A DNA stretch of 64,000 nt from Straminergon stramineum (GCA_963920665.1 OY987265.1:33299001-33363000); one strand, 5' to 3'; counted from the stretch's first letter, positions 23,921-36,849 are shown. Numbers and translations: made by a program. Notes: generated from the letters alone by a model not told the origin.

Positions 23921-24439
23921 AGTGTGATTCCTTACTTCAAATAAATTATAAAAAATAGTAATTTAGGAGATGAATTTTAGGTGACATTCAATGTAAAAAA
24001 CCATTTTCTTATGTCAATAATAATATCCAAGATAACATCCCTAAATTCAACTAAAGTTACACTTCCACTGTAGACTAGTTTAGATTATGCATTAGAAATA
24101 CAGTCCACTTGATATATCACACAACTATTTAATCACTAAAATTCTAAGGTATTTAATTTGTAGGGTAGAATTCTCACTCTCTCCCATAATAGGTCTAAAA
24201 TCTTGAAATTATAAATTATAAATTATTTATTTATTTTTCATGAATTCAATAGTTGGATCTTTCAAATAATGTGTTCAAGTATATACTTCCAATACCTTTA
24301 ATCTCCATTGACTGCAAGATCCTAATGCATTAACTTCAAAACAAGTTTATTGAGCTTTGTTTTTTAGGAACAAGGTTTTCTATCTTGACATGATGTGGGA
24401 TTTGTGCTTCAAGATGTCCATCGGCATTAGTTCTTTACA

Positions 24440-24780
24440 TGTTTTGATGAGTCAAGATCACATCTACCCCCCCCCCCCAAATGTAGCAAGATGACCTATT
24501 CATTGATTTGGATGGCCTATTCATCGGTTGGACAAACTATTCGTCGATCTAGATGACTTGTCCATCGTTTGAATGGCCTATTCCTCAATTTTAATAGTCT
24601 CAAAAACTATTGAGCCATTGGAGCAATCGATCTTGTCCATCTAGATCTCAATTGTTTTCATCCCAATTCTATCATGAAAATTGAAGGTTGATGTTGTGAC
24701 AGACATCATAACATCTCAACATGACATGACTCTGAAAACTTTGCTTGGAAAGGGCTTCTAGTGCTTCTAGGTCCAAAATT
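24440..24780. repeat. Diverged duplicated block with ~21-bp internal units, copy 2
   Basis: After a run of cytosines at about 24469-24478, units such as 'gatgacctattcattgatttg', 'gatggcctattcatcggttg' and 'gatgacttgtccatcgtttga' follow at 20-21 bp spacing. The tail ('ggttgatgttgtgacagacatcataacatctcaacatgacatgac') matches the block at 22.9-23.3 kb. Confidence 0.5.
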
Positions 24781-27285
24781 GACCTTAGCAATAGTCCCAA
24801 TGCAGAGTTTTAGCATTTTACAAGAGCACATTGTTTTTTTACTTATAAGGTTAGTATATCCAAATTACAATTAATAAAAAAAAATCTCTTTTAGATTCTT
24901 ACTTGCATTGAAGCTTTTAATTTTGAGAATGTACAAAAGGTTTGTAAGTTTTCAAATTTGAAGAGAGTACAATAGCTTCATTTGATCCATGATGTTCTAT
25001 ACTATATATTCACTTTAGGAGAAAATTTCAATCTTTTATGCAAATTTTGTATTTTAAATGTTTTTTTGTCACTTTTTATTTTAAAATTCATGGTAACTCA
25101 ATTTCTCATAAAAATGAATTTGAAATAGTTATGCCATATAAAAGACATGTGATCACATCTTACAGAAATAAATGTAAGAAAATTTCATTCAACTAAATGG
25201 GTGATGAAAATTGCACTTCATCCGATTAACATTCATAATCAAAACTTCAAGTAAAGATTTACAAAAATTTAAAGGAAACAATGATATAGACATCTTGGAA
25301 GAAGAAGAATTGTTTAATATAATTATTTAATAGTGATCACATTATTGACTTTGATTTGAGCACTTAGAGGATAAAATAGAACATAATAAAACACTATAAT
25401 TGAACATCTCTACATACCAAATAACTTTCACATCCTTTCTTCTTCAAAAACATACAATAAAATATTGCAAATAAAAGTGATTTTCTACTATGTTGAAATC
25501 ATAAAGTTTTTGGTCAACATCAAAATCTTTTTTTGATAATAAAAAAAAATTCTTTTTAAACAAATTTTTTATAATTCCTTCCATTATTCTTACAAGTATT
25601 CAATACTATAGAGAAATCAAATGATAACTTAAGAGAATTACAAACCAAAAATAAAACCAAAAAGCAATGTTTAAATTTGATGAGTTTTCGGTGTAAAGTG
25701 ATGACTTTAGATTATTTTGAAATTAAAAGTTTTTTAGTATTATTTTTATTCATAATGAAATTGAGGTTAGACATGTGGAAAACCAATGTTAGTAACTATA
25801 AATATACATCCAATTGTGTACAAAAAACATTAAAATTGTGAGGCTCTATTCCAAAAGTTGTTCCAATACTTGTAATAATCAAATATAAAATTTGTAGTTA
25901 AGAAAACTCCAATTAAAATGAAAATGAAAATTTCGTTTAGAAAACAAATCCATAATTTTTTTGGAAATAATTTTTGCAATAAAAACATACTTATTTGAAA
26001 TATTTTCTTAAAAGTATATTTATTTAATTAAATCATATATTATTCTTCAAAGCTTTCTTGTCTTTAATGAAGTATAAATCATTTAGTTTATGCATTTATT
26101 AATTAAATTATGCAGATGTTGTTTCTAATTTTAGGAGATTTTGGTATGAAGTCTAAACTATTAGTATTACAAGATTTTATGCAAAATTAAATTCATAAAT
26201 TTATAAATATTTTAAAAAAATAAGAAAAATAATAATTTTTGGATATTTATTGTATTAGAAGTACAGGTATCCTACTTGTTAATCTTCACGTTGTCCTTCC
26301 TGCTCTCACTTAGCAACTACAATTTTATAAGCCAAGGCACTTGGTTAGTCTTACAAGCTCTAAGCATTGACATGCATCTTACCCTTGGAAGCTAGGTTGT
26401 CATGACACCCTATAGTCATACTTGTCCATCCCATTGAATCCAAAATATGTCTAATGTAGTCAACTCTTTGTTGACTAGAGGAGCTATAAATTTAGAATAT
26501 GTGGACTTACCTTGTGTGACACATGGAATGTCACTTGGATTATAGTTGGAACCACATATGATTGAGGTAATGACTCAAGAATTGGGTATGGATTTACAAC
26601 AAGAACATAAGATAGTAGGGTAGAAATATGAGAGCGCAAACATTAGGCAATCATTAAAGCATAGAGCATCCACTACCAAGACAAGCGGATATCCAAGGAT
26701 GGATCCACAAGAAGCCAACTTGGGTTTTAGGATTCAGGATTGTGGAGTTTGGAAAAAAAATCCTAAAATGAAGGGTCTTCATGAATATAAATGAATTGGA
26801 ATTTTGGAAGAAAAAATAAATTTTATTGTATAAAATTGGCCTAACCAAAATTGGAAAACTTTGCCACATACATATGAAGTCACTCGTATCCAACATTAGA
26901 AACCCTTGAATAACTAAAACTATTGCTCTTGTTCCCACCTCAATCTGTAATAGTGAAAGAAAAATTTGAAATACTATTTTATACAACATTATGGTAGTAA
27001 CACTCTTAAATCAAAAAAAGATATGGTCTTGTTGTCAAAGTTTACATCATTTTTGCAATCATTGCCTTCTATGTGTAGTCTAGTTCTACAAAGAGATTCA
27101 AGAGTTTTGGACATTTTCTTAGTGTAGGATGATTTGGGGTATGTTAGACACCTCCATTATCTTTGAAAATTGGCATGGAAGTAACTAACATAACTATTGA
27201 CCCAGTGGTCTCAATTTCCAAAGTTGGATAATGCCCTACTCTCCACAAAGTTGAGTCAAACTATACTAACCATGTTGGGCACACT
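24781..27285. other. Very AT-rich intergenic DNA, no gene seen
   Basis: About 2.5 kb with only chance frames. The longest, on the minus strand at 26654-26989, has no ATG-initiated domain or splice partner. No shared repeats were noticed. Confidence 0.5.
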
Positions 27286-27500
27286 ACTAGAGAAAGGGGG
27301 TTCTAAATGAGTTTTTAAGTATAGTCCTAGACATAAGATTATTAGTAATGACCTATAAGGAGATTTTCAATACAAATTTACTAAAAATACATGTGTTTCT
27401 AGTAAAATTTTATTGAAAATCTCCTTAAAGATCATTACTTATAATCTTATGTCTAGGACTACAATTGAAAAACTTACTTAAAATGCCCCTTTCTCTTGTA
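27286..27500. mobile_element. Foldback MITE with CTAC(A/T)AGAGAAAGG ends, copy 1
   Basis: Nearly the whole element is a palindrome. The left arm ('agagaaaggggg...gtatagtcctagacataagatt...ggagattttcaat') is mirrored by the right arm ('attgaaaatctcc...aatcttatgtctaggactac...cccctttctcttgta'), with only a short central spacer around 'atacatgtgtttctag'. A second copy lies at 45364-45581. The terminal CACTACTAGAGAAAGG resembles plant CACTA ends. A transcript of either strand would fold into a long hairpin. Confidence 0.85.
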
Positions 27501-27783
27501 TGCACATGGCCCAAAATTTCTTTGCTCTTAACTTGAATCATTATAATCTTGCAATCTACATGGTCTAATAGGCTAAATTTTTTTCCATACATTCCTAGGG
27601 AAGTATAGTACAACTTTGCATAGGTAAATGTTTAAAAAATGTTTTTATATTTCAAGTATGCTCAATGCACCCAAAAGTGACAATTTTAGGATAGTTTTGG
27701 GGATAAATACCTTTGGTCTTTTTTTTGCTATATGTTCAAAAAATAATGGTGGTTACAAGCTCTCAAAGAATTTGAGTAAAGGA
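27501..27783. other. Intergenic spacer, no gene seen
   Basis: No feature supported. Confidence 0.4.
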
Positions 27784-28189
27784 GATCACCCATTTCCGAT
27801 CAACCTCCCATTCTTGTGGTTTAGGCTGCTCCATTTCCAATAAGGTGAATTGTAGGTGACAGCTCATGCACCACATGACCCCACGGACAACAAAAATGTC
27901 TAGAAGGTGTACATTGAAAGCTTATATGATCCAAATGTGTACATTGGAATCCTTACATTGATTTTAGAAAACCATCCTGAGGTTGGAAATAGGTTTGCCT
28001 ACATATTGAGAATGGGACAAATAGAATCTTCACGAAAAAAATTCATGATAATTTTGCTTTTCAGGAAAAAAATTTAGAAAATTATGAAATCCTTCTTAAA
28101 TCTATTTCTCTACACGTGAAAAAAATTTCCTGAACTTTTCCCATGCCGCACACAGGCTGAATTGCTTAAATGATCGGAAATGGGTGATC
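27784..28189. mobile_element. 406-bp element with 19-bp perfect inverted ends
   Basis: GATCACCCATTTCCGATCA at 27784-27802 is the exact reverse complement of 28171-28189, and the similarity continues outward with one indel (AGGA beside both ends). The interior has no open frame and no second copy was noticed. It fits a small DNA element close to the trailer of the carboxypeptidase gene. No target duplication could be defined. Confidence 0.55.
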
Positions 28190-28340
28190 ATCCTGATAAT
28201 CAATCACAAAGCCCGTTCCCTGTCTAAGCTTAACATCCAAAATAATATCATCTGGAAATGCAGTTTCCAATGTGAGATTGAGAATGACTGACAGGACCGA
28301 CATGTAGAAATTCAGCATAAGCGAAGCTCTTTTCCCTTCT

Positions 28341-29982
28341 AAAATAAAGCATGGGATCCAATCTTCGAAAAGCCTCTAAATTTACAACAGCTGGTGATGC
28401 TGGAGCCTATAAACTTCAAGATACTAACGTAGCGGTGAATGATTTGTATTGCGCTAGGACAATAATGCAACGCAGGGCCTGTTCAGTGATGACCACTGCC
28501 AACTTACAGTGCGCAGTGGCCTGCGATTCGAACACCGCTACAGATTGAAGTACAATTTTACCATCAATCACGGCTTTCATCAAGCACGCAAAGCAGACAG
28601 ATCCCAAAAGAATGAGACAAAGTGTCCCCTGCAACTCACTCATACAAAGCTCGTGATCTGACTTCAGCAATTACCATATCGGTGTAAACAATGCAAAATA
28701 GAAGAACGATTAATTTTTTCATGTCTAGCTAGGCAAGTAGGAATCCATGAGTGAAATACTGTTGTTCAATGCCCTATTAAACTGCCAAGTAACTTACAGG
28801 ACAGCATGCGATACACAATAAGTTGGTTCTCCTTTCTGACCTTATCCAAGTTCCTGAAGAGTTATACCATTTGTGTCGCAATAATGATTTTTACATACGT
28901 TATGGAGCATGATTTCGGGAAGATCGGGACAGTGCAGTGGAGAGATCTTCAGTAGCCAAATCTGTTGACATCAAACCTTTAAAAGTATGTAAGAATTTCT
29001 TAGTATGCAATTTAATAAGTGGGAGGTTGTAGATTGCGACAAGTGACAGTAGTCCACCCCAGTCATGTCCATTCAAAGATCCGTGAAATTTAGCAAAGTC
29101 ATGCTTATAATTACCAGTTAAATAGAGGTTCATCTCAGTGACTGCATACAGAAGTTATTGTTGGTAATAGGTTATAAAGGAGAGGAGAAAAGGTCCCTAA
29201 CGATTTTAGTATCAGCCCAAAGCTAAGTCTGCATGTAATCCGAGGTCAGGCTCGTAGGTCAAGCTCAACAGTAGCTAACATCTGAAAGTCTCAAACGTGA
29301 GGAACAAGATTCACATTCACCGGAAGGGCCGATACAATAGTCAAAAGTGGAGCAGTTAGTGCACAGTTTAGACGTTCTTCAATGCCTTCCACAATGAAGG
29401 TTCATGAGGAAAATCAGTTGAAGGCAAGGTATTAACACAATAGCATAAACAAAGTCTCCAACAAGAGTTCTGTGCAAATAAAAGAATGAGTAAACTATAC
29501 CTCACTATGAACCTTGAGAAGCTCACAGACACTTCTCCATGCGGAATGCGCAACAATTAGGCCACGAAACTTCAAGATTTTGCGTGCCCATTAAAGCAGT
29601 GTTTCATCAGATTCTGCACAGCCAATAGCTGTACGTGTGTCGAGAATCTTCAACACCTGCCAATGCTGGTCTGCCTTCGAGCACCAACTGCCACAGATAC
29701 ACGAGCAACTGTGTCTATGTCCTCCTCTGAAACCAATTTGTCAATCTTCTAGTATCTGGTTTTGCATCCAAACCGATGATGTGTTGACGGGCGACACTGC
29801 AGAAGCACTTGCTATTTGATCCCCCAGGAACCAGTTGAATGAACTATTGAGAATACCGTAGTTGGAAAGCTGAAAAGCCTCTCCCAGCATCCGCTGGTCA
29901 CTCTGGTCCTCTGCTCTAGCACCATAATGATGGTGCGCTCATCATAATAGCCACATAAATCCCAATCTTTTTTATGCATATT
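28341..29982 (-). other. Probable 3' untranslated region / downstream flank of the SOL1-type gene
   Basis: The less AT-rich composition of the gene island continues about 1.6 kb beyond the stop codon. Short frames on both strands (for example 28351-28548 plus and 28416-28670 minus) overlap each other and show no domain. The trailer may contain introns, but neither splice sites nor a polyadenylation site could be fixed. Confidence 0.35.
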
Positions 29983-32900
29983 CTACGGCTCAGGAGATCT
30001 CAGACGTTGGTAGCGCATGTTACCGCCTCTGGATGCACCAAACAGGCAAACTAGAATAGCCATCACTGAAACTAGAGGCAAGAGATACATTCGATGGTAC
30101 TGTGTCGAAATTGCAAATGGTGATCCATCATCTAAATGCACATTGTTCCTGTGCATTCTTGTTGGCTTCCAGGAAACCATCTCCACGGGTGGCTTCTGTG
30201 TAGTAGCAGAGGATGTTTTCAGCCCCAGCTCCTCGACAGATGCCATTGCTGCTGCAGTCTCGTCCGGTGGGATGACAACACGCAATTTTTCCTCGTCAAA
30301 TAGGCCTTGACCTCTCAGTCGTGCACCACCAGCACCAGTAGGCAATGGATCCAGGATGAAGTCCAACGTCAAGGCAGCACCGTTCGGAAGGAAAACAGAA
30401 GTAGTGCGACTAGAGTATCCCGCCATGCTCGCTGTCACTGCGAACCCCAGATACCGCTTTGGGGTTAGTTTCAAAGTAGGTCAGGAATATCAAATTAACG
30501 TGACAATTGTTACAATACAAGAATGTATGTTTCCAAAGACCAACCTTCATAAACTTGGCCTGGTTCTAGAAGTCGATGGTAATCTCCAAATTCAGAACTT
30601 GCATTCATCTGTTGATAGTCAACGAAACAAGTAGCACATTCAATGTAACCCCAACAGTTTCATCATACATACCAAAATTCAAAACCCAGACAATGTAACC
30701 CTGACATGGTGAGGGAGACGCAAATTCGATCAGTATTTGAGTCAGTAACTCAAGCTCTTCCTCCGAAGAATTCTGAGCATGGAGCTCACTATTTGTTTCA
30801 GAGGTAATCAATAGATATTCTTTTCTACAAAGACAGGCAACAATTGTCATTAACTCAAGCTTTTCCTCCATAGAACTCTACCAGGAATGTATGAAAGCGG
30901 AACGGGGATAGAAACGCACCGAATGGCTTATGCCACTGACATTAATTGTAGCAGCCAACGGCTTTCCTCCGCTTGACATAACACGTCCATGTACTCCTGA
31001 CTGAAATGTGAACAACGATTGGTTGTCACCTTCTTGTAGGTTCGATGTTCAGAATTAGATATCCTCCTAAAAGGACAGAATATCGACTCTCTAAAGCTAA
31101 CCGTAGATTGCTGTTGATTCGGATTTTCCACGCATGCTAATTCATAGCAGTATGCAACAGCAGATTTTTATGCAACAAACATTTCATGAAATATACTCGG
31201 GCATCAATACCATATCAGGAAAGTCACAGCCCGTAAACTCACCGTCACAGTAGCTGCCACAAGTTGCAGCATGCTCTTGCGATGTTCGCTCCAGATCTGA
31301 GGAACCTGTCAGATTTTGCTCCAGTTAGTAAAGCGTCACTACAAAGCCAACACACAAACATAGCCTGATTGTGAAAAGACAATAGAGAAAAAACAAAAAT
31401 ACCTCGATGAAAGGCGGCCACTTATTATCACTCATTTCCAAAGTTAGATCCAAGCAGTTTCCATGTAAGTAGTTCCAATCCTGCATGCCTCCATAGAGTG
31501 GGTACCTACAGAAACAGACAGCCAAATCACGAGTATTTGCTACTGATAATACTTCTTTTTGGAGCAGTGCAGCAATTGATTACCTATTTCACGAAAGAAG
31601 ATTATTGAGGATAGTCATTTGCAAATCCCTCAACTCATTACAATGTCTTTCAGGCTCACTAAAATACACTCCAGAATTCAGGTGGCAAATGAGGCTCTGT
31701 AGACAATGACCTACTTTGGTAGACTGCTGACAGAGGGCTTTTTACTACACAAACACGAGACCAGGGTTTACTGAGTAGCAATCAATGGTGTTCCCAAATC
31801 CTGCAAAACCTGAACGTTTCTCTCCTTAAAAACGGCCTTTAAAATTGTATGGGAACTAAATAATCGCTAAAGACAGGACCTAGTGTTGTGCTCAAATATG
31901 ACTCAGACAAGACCAGAGGAAAGTGAGAAACCTATTGAGCGAAACGTCAGAGTACAGAAGCTACTGAGGTCATTATCCTTCGGAGAATTACTTTCTATTC
32001 GTGCCCTGAAAGCCAGCTCTTTCTCAAACGAATTAATCCTAAATACATGGCCAAGAGATCAACTACTAAACTTACCAAGCAGCACCATTTGTGATACCAC
32101 CAGAAAACTCCTTGCTCTTGATCATCAAAGGGTGATTTTCAGCATAAACGCCAGCTAGATATTTAAAAGTACTGTCATCTGGTGAGGAAGCATACGTTTG
32201 ACTGCACAGCCCAGGCAATACTGTGGAGAATGAAGGCACTGAATTCCAATATGATTTTGCAGAAATGGAAAGACAGGGACAACGACTATGCTGGAAAAGC
32301 AGAATGCCGCATGACACAGTAAGGTCACCGACAATACTGTACAAGCCACAAATAAGATACGCACCTTACGTCACGATTGCCGTCATATGGGTAATTAGCA
32401 ACAAGTGCCCCCTGTAATCAATATTGTCAATATAAGTAAAAAAGGCCTGAACAGAAGTAAGGACACGCGAAACCACAGACCGTGGAGGAAGACTCTGACT
32501 TTGAGCGTGTTTAACGCAGTGTCCTACAATCACGAAAAGGACGAGAGTTAGCGACTGTAATCAACAACGAATGACCATTAGAATCACCTCATGGAAACTA
32601 GCCGATGCTGTGAAGTGAGTAGAACGGATCCACCTCATTACCGCACGCGTTTCGGCCTGTCGCTTATCCTCAATATTATTCGCCAAAAAGAACTGGACAC
32701 GAAAGCCCAAGTTAGGGGAGATTAGGACAGCGAGTGTGTGAGTATTGATATATAAGAAAATCAGCTGTTAATGAGCTTCGGTAGAATCTAAATCAGGACA
32801 GACAAGAAACCATCAAGAAAGACTAGACTGAACGCCAACATCTTATTCTTGCACTACGTAATATCAAACGGATGGGAGCTTTCAAAAAATCAATGAGTTG

Positions 32901-35497
32901 ACAATACTGAGTTCCAAAGCAAGCATCGTTATCCATCTTTAATTGGTGTTACACTACGATGCACGAGGTCAAGCAGAGTTGGTCAGAATATAACATCATT
33001 TGATGGGAATTAAGGTAATATACCTGATCGGGGAAGTCACGGTTGAGGTCAATATTATGCGCATTATTTCTCGTAGGTTTAGGCAGTGCAGCAAAACCGT
33101 CTGGGTTCATGGATGGCAGTAGATGCAGATGTAACTTATCCACGATCAGAGTGGCCTGCATCAGTTTCCACCACAGTCCAAAATTAGAAAAACGATCATG
33201 ACGCAATTCCTTATTTCCACTAGGAGAAAGAAACTCGGCAAACATCACAGCAGGTCAATGAACAGGATAGAGAGTCTCACATCTTAGAAATATCTTTACA
33301 AACGCAGAAACTCTATATGAAGTGAGTCAAGAGCATGCCCCATAGTCATATGTTGAAACAAAGGATCCAGAGGAGGAACACACACAGTAGATGTCACTGA
33401 GAAATACTAGAAGAACAAAAGCACAGAAAAGAGAGAAGATATATTAATAAATGAAGAAACCATCATACCAAAGGATCATCTAGATAATTTTCGCACAGCC
33501 AATCTGCCAGCAGAAGCACCAACTCGCGCCCAAGAGGCTCATCTCCATGCATGTTCCCCACATACTGAAGCATTAAAACAGAATAAGTGACCAAAACGGC
33601 TGTGATCTCTGTTACTTGAGTCATAAGGAATGAGGAAATTGATAGTGAAAATCATACCTTAAATGCAGGTTCAGGTTCAGAAACCCCAGGCTTGTCTGAA
33701 ATTTCCAACACCCACTGCATCCAGAGACAACAAGCACTACTCAGACAGAAAGTTTGTAAAGATGTCGTGCACAGTTGCGTCTGCCAAAATCGATGATCTC
33801 ATTCTGCGACATAGTTCTACATAAACCGCGTGTATATTGAAGTAGAGGATACTAAAAACATTAGGACCTTATCCCGTCTCGGACACTTGCATAGCTAAGT
33901 ATTAACAATAACAACGCTTCTTTTCTTACACTTGCTTGGACTTGTTAGCAAGTGGTGTAAGCGAGACTTGGCTAAATGTCTGTGGCCACTGATCTTTGAA
34001 TGGAAATGGAGTTGTCTACCATCTACAACCTCCCACTTTGAAATTGCAAAAGAAATAAATACGAAGTGATAAACACTTGACCTCAACAGATTTGGCTCTT
34101 ATACCTAACGTGATCTCTCCACAGCTCTGTAGTGATCTCCCCAAAAACACTCCTACGCATGCTGAAATGCTTCAAGTGACGCAAATAGTATCCGCTACCT
34201 TACGTGCCCAATATATCCAGAATCGTCGAGATTTGATGACATGGAAGGCATTCATAAAAGACGAGAAGGAAACAGATTTACATTCAGAACAAATGGTCCA
34301 TGAAGAATCCTTACCAAAGGCACCCCAAGCGTGCTATTCCCTATGCTGCACCCACCAAACATCCACTCAGCACAATAAGTTCTCAAAGTGCAATCAACCA
34401 GTAGTACACAAGTAACAAGTGCATTCGCATGTCATTTCGGAGATTCAATATTCCTATTCATGGTTCAAGCGAGAGAGAGGAGTACATGTAAAGCCTAGAT
34501 ATGTGACTGCAACGTTGAGTAAAGTTTTGAAGGGCTGCTTCCAGTTCCAAGTTACTTTTGTAATGAAGACCTGCATTGGCAACAGATACCACCAAAAATA
34601 GAATTAAAAGAAAAGTAAATCAAATGCTTTAAGCTCTGTTCTCAATACTTTCATGGCTCTGGAAACAACACAGTCGAAAGCCATATATGGTGTAGATTAA
34701 AAGTAGGTATAAAAAAGGATGAGAGAAGGGGTCATTCTTCTATTCAGCATTTATACGGAAGATACCGAAGCTTAGTGCTTCATAAGCCATTGCAAAATCA
34801 ATCAATACTGACGTAGAAACGTGTTCCATGATCGGCATTTTTCACCAGACTGGATCATATAGGTTGCATGAAAACGTAATATGGCGGAGATTAATTGATG
34901 CTCTGTAAAATTGATAGCTAAATGATATAAGCATAGGAAGCAGCATCCTCAAAGGGAAACAGATTGCTTCAATAGAAATCCCATCAGGGGAAAAGCATAC
35001 TTGAAATTAGGCCACAAGCTTCATTCACACTGCTGCTCTGCCATCGTCTTCGTTATTTCCATAAATTTCATACTTCGAATCATAATCCATTTGATAGAAT
35101 CTGAATCTTTAAACCGCATAAACCATATAATAGATCCAGAATCTCAAAAACGCTGAACGGCTGTGGCCGAAAAATGCCGAACGATCTAGCTTACGGTGCA
35201 ACACTTCGTCGATTACGAGGCGGCACATATGCCGAAAAGAACGAAGCCGCGCAAAGCCAATTGTAAGAGAAGAAGCACAAATCCGTCGCAAACAAAATTT
35301 CAAAAGCTTCAAAAGCGAGTTCCTAATCGAAACGCAGCATCGAACATGCTCTAAAAATCTTTCCGGGACAGGGAGAGAGTAGTACCTGGGCTCGCCGCAT
35401 CAGATCGCCCCAAGAGCACCACCAAAACCAAAATCACTGCAGCAGGAACAATACTCCCGTGCCCGCAGGAACCTCGAACTAAGAACAACACAGACAT
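29983..35497 (-). CDS. SOL1-like: SOL1 / carboxypeptidase D-type metallocarboxypeptidase, membrane-anchored
   Basis: Fourteen coding exons with matching phases: 35497-35386, 34570-34486, 34345-34315 (31 nt), 33714-33658, 33564-33469, 33155-33024, 32692-32588, 32411-32365, 32201-32076, 31505-31403, 31305-31243, 31000-30920, 30608-30545, 30437-29983; 518 residues (Arabidopsis SOL1 about 490). The start is the first in-frame ATG and leads into a signal peptide ([16 protein letters not shown]). M14 zinc peptidase domain: zinc ligands H101 and E104 (HGDEP) and H205 ([16 protein letters not shown]), substrate-binding N165-R166 (DLNRDFPDQ), Y265, catalytic E287 ([11 protein letters not shown]). A transthyretin-like domain ([24 protein letters not shown]) and a membrane helix at about 485-501 with a basic tail follow. 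The family removes C-terminal Arg/Lys in the secretory pathway; Arabidopsis SOL1 processes CLE19 precursor. All catalytic residues are present, so activity is expected. The short exon 3 and exon 8 donor choice are the least certain joins. Confidence 0.94.
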
Positions 35498-36456
35498 CTC
35501 CCCTGTCTGCTCCACAATCTCACCCTCTCTCACACATGACCTAAAAATCACGACTACAGCCTCACACTTGATGTTTTTCGCTCACAATACTTATACCACA
35601 ATTTTGAAAACACCTCTAAAATCAACCATTCCAGATAGACGCCAAGCCATTTCCACGAAAATCTTTGGCAATCCGGCACCCCTTCTAGGTCTGTTGATTC
35701 CAAATCCTGATGCCGCAACACAATCTTAGCATTGGTTAGCCTGTTTCCCGATCTGTCTTGATCTCGGAAATTAGAATAAGCCGTGTCAGATCATCCGAAA
35801 TCAATGGCAGCTTGCATCACTTGCAAGCGAACTCTAGTCAACAGCGATCTGCTTTAGTCTCCACGAATCGTACTAGTACCTTTGGAGAATTGTTGCTCGA
35901 CATAAGAATCCCCGCCCGATGGGTGATTTAGGCTTACGTGCACATGGTTTGCGAAGAGATGGTATAGCAGCTTCCTGAAAACGATGATCAGCAGAAGTGG
36001 CGATTCTTCTTGATACTGGAGCTAATGCCAGAGAGACACATTTGGGCACGATGCAAATTAGGTTTGAATTAGCTGTGCGTTAGCTTTGAATCGTGTCTAC
36101 AGTGTAGCAACGAGGACTTTTTGGTTGTGAGAGTACGAGCCTGTCTATTTGTTGACCCTGCATTGGGAGAAGGTTTAGTGCTGACGCTGGAAGTTCCGTT
36201 TGACGCATACAGTTGCTTTTTTGAGGCTCTTCAGGAGGGCCGGGTTCGTTGCGATGGAAGTGGAATTAGGCTTTGATTTTGTACACTGGGTGTCAGTCCA
36301 GGCATTGACGGTCGTAGGGTTTTAAATCACGACGATGACTTGTCTGCGAATTTCGGAAAAACTATTGGATTTCGGATTTGGTTTTCGTTGATTTGCGATT
36401 TGAGAGAGTTGAGATTGGTGGTGGTGAAGTGGAATGGAATTGCGAGAAGCTGAGGT
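35498..36456 (-). promoter_or_regulatory. Presumed 5' leader and promoter of the SOL1-type gene
   Basis: The sequence upstream of the ATG stays relatively GC-rich. In the frame of the start codon an upstream stop lies at 35582-35584, with no other in-frame ATG between, which supports the chosen start. The leader and any promoter shared with the plus-strand fragments further up cannot be delimited. No TATA box or named element is claimed. Confidence 0.4.
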
Positions 36457-36849
36457 GTGGTTGAATTTCAATGCTGTGGATTTCGTAGTTTAGGGTTTAC
36501 GGTGCTCACTGCAAGTGTGCCTCGAATTACACCTATCTCTAAATTCGCAAAATGTTTGGAAATCTGCCGAGTTGGGAACTGCAAATCAAACTATGTCGAA
36601 GGTTGTAAAGCGCCGACGATGGAGTTCGTCACGTACTCAACTCTGTGCCAAGGCAGCCGAGTTGCGAGGAGCGCTCCATGAAAGATAAGCTTCATTGTCA
36701 ATTTCTGCTTCATGGTTAAACCCTACGTGATGTGCTGTTGTTTGCAAGCGCCATTGTCCTGCAAAAGGTATACGTGATGCCATCTGTAAGTTTTGTTAGT
36801 TATCTTAGCAACTTTCGTGGTACGTTTTGCAACTTCGTGAGACATCTAG

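Noticed and set aside
32072..32344. Continuous 90-codon frame over SOL1 exon 9 as if unspliced
   Set aside because: Only the part from 32201 down matches the family. The upstream part is intron, and the join from 32365 to 32201 restores the conserved order in phase.
32370..32411. SOL1 exon 8 ending at GAC/GTAAGG
   Set aside because: This stronger-looking donor leaves phase 0 and no in-frame acceptor for exon 9. The donor five bases later (GTGCGT) gives phase 2 and a continuous conserved protein.
35498..35551. Extension of the SOL1 start to a GTG at 35551
   Set aside because: No ATG is present in the extension. The ATG at 35497 leads directly into a typical signal peptide.
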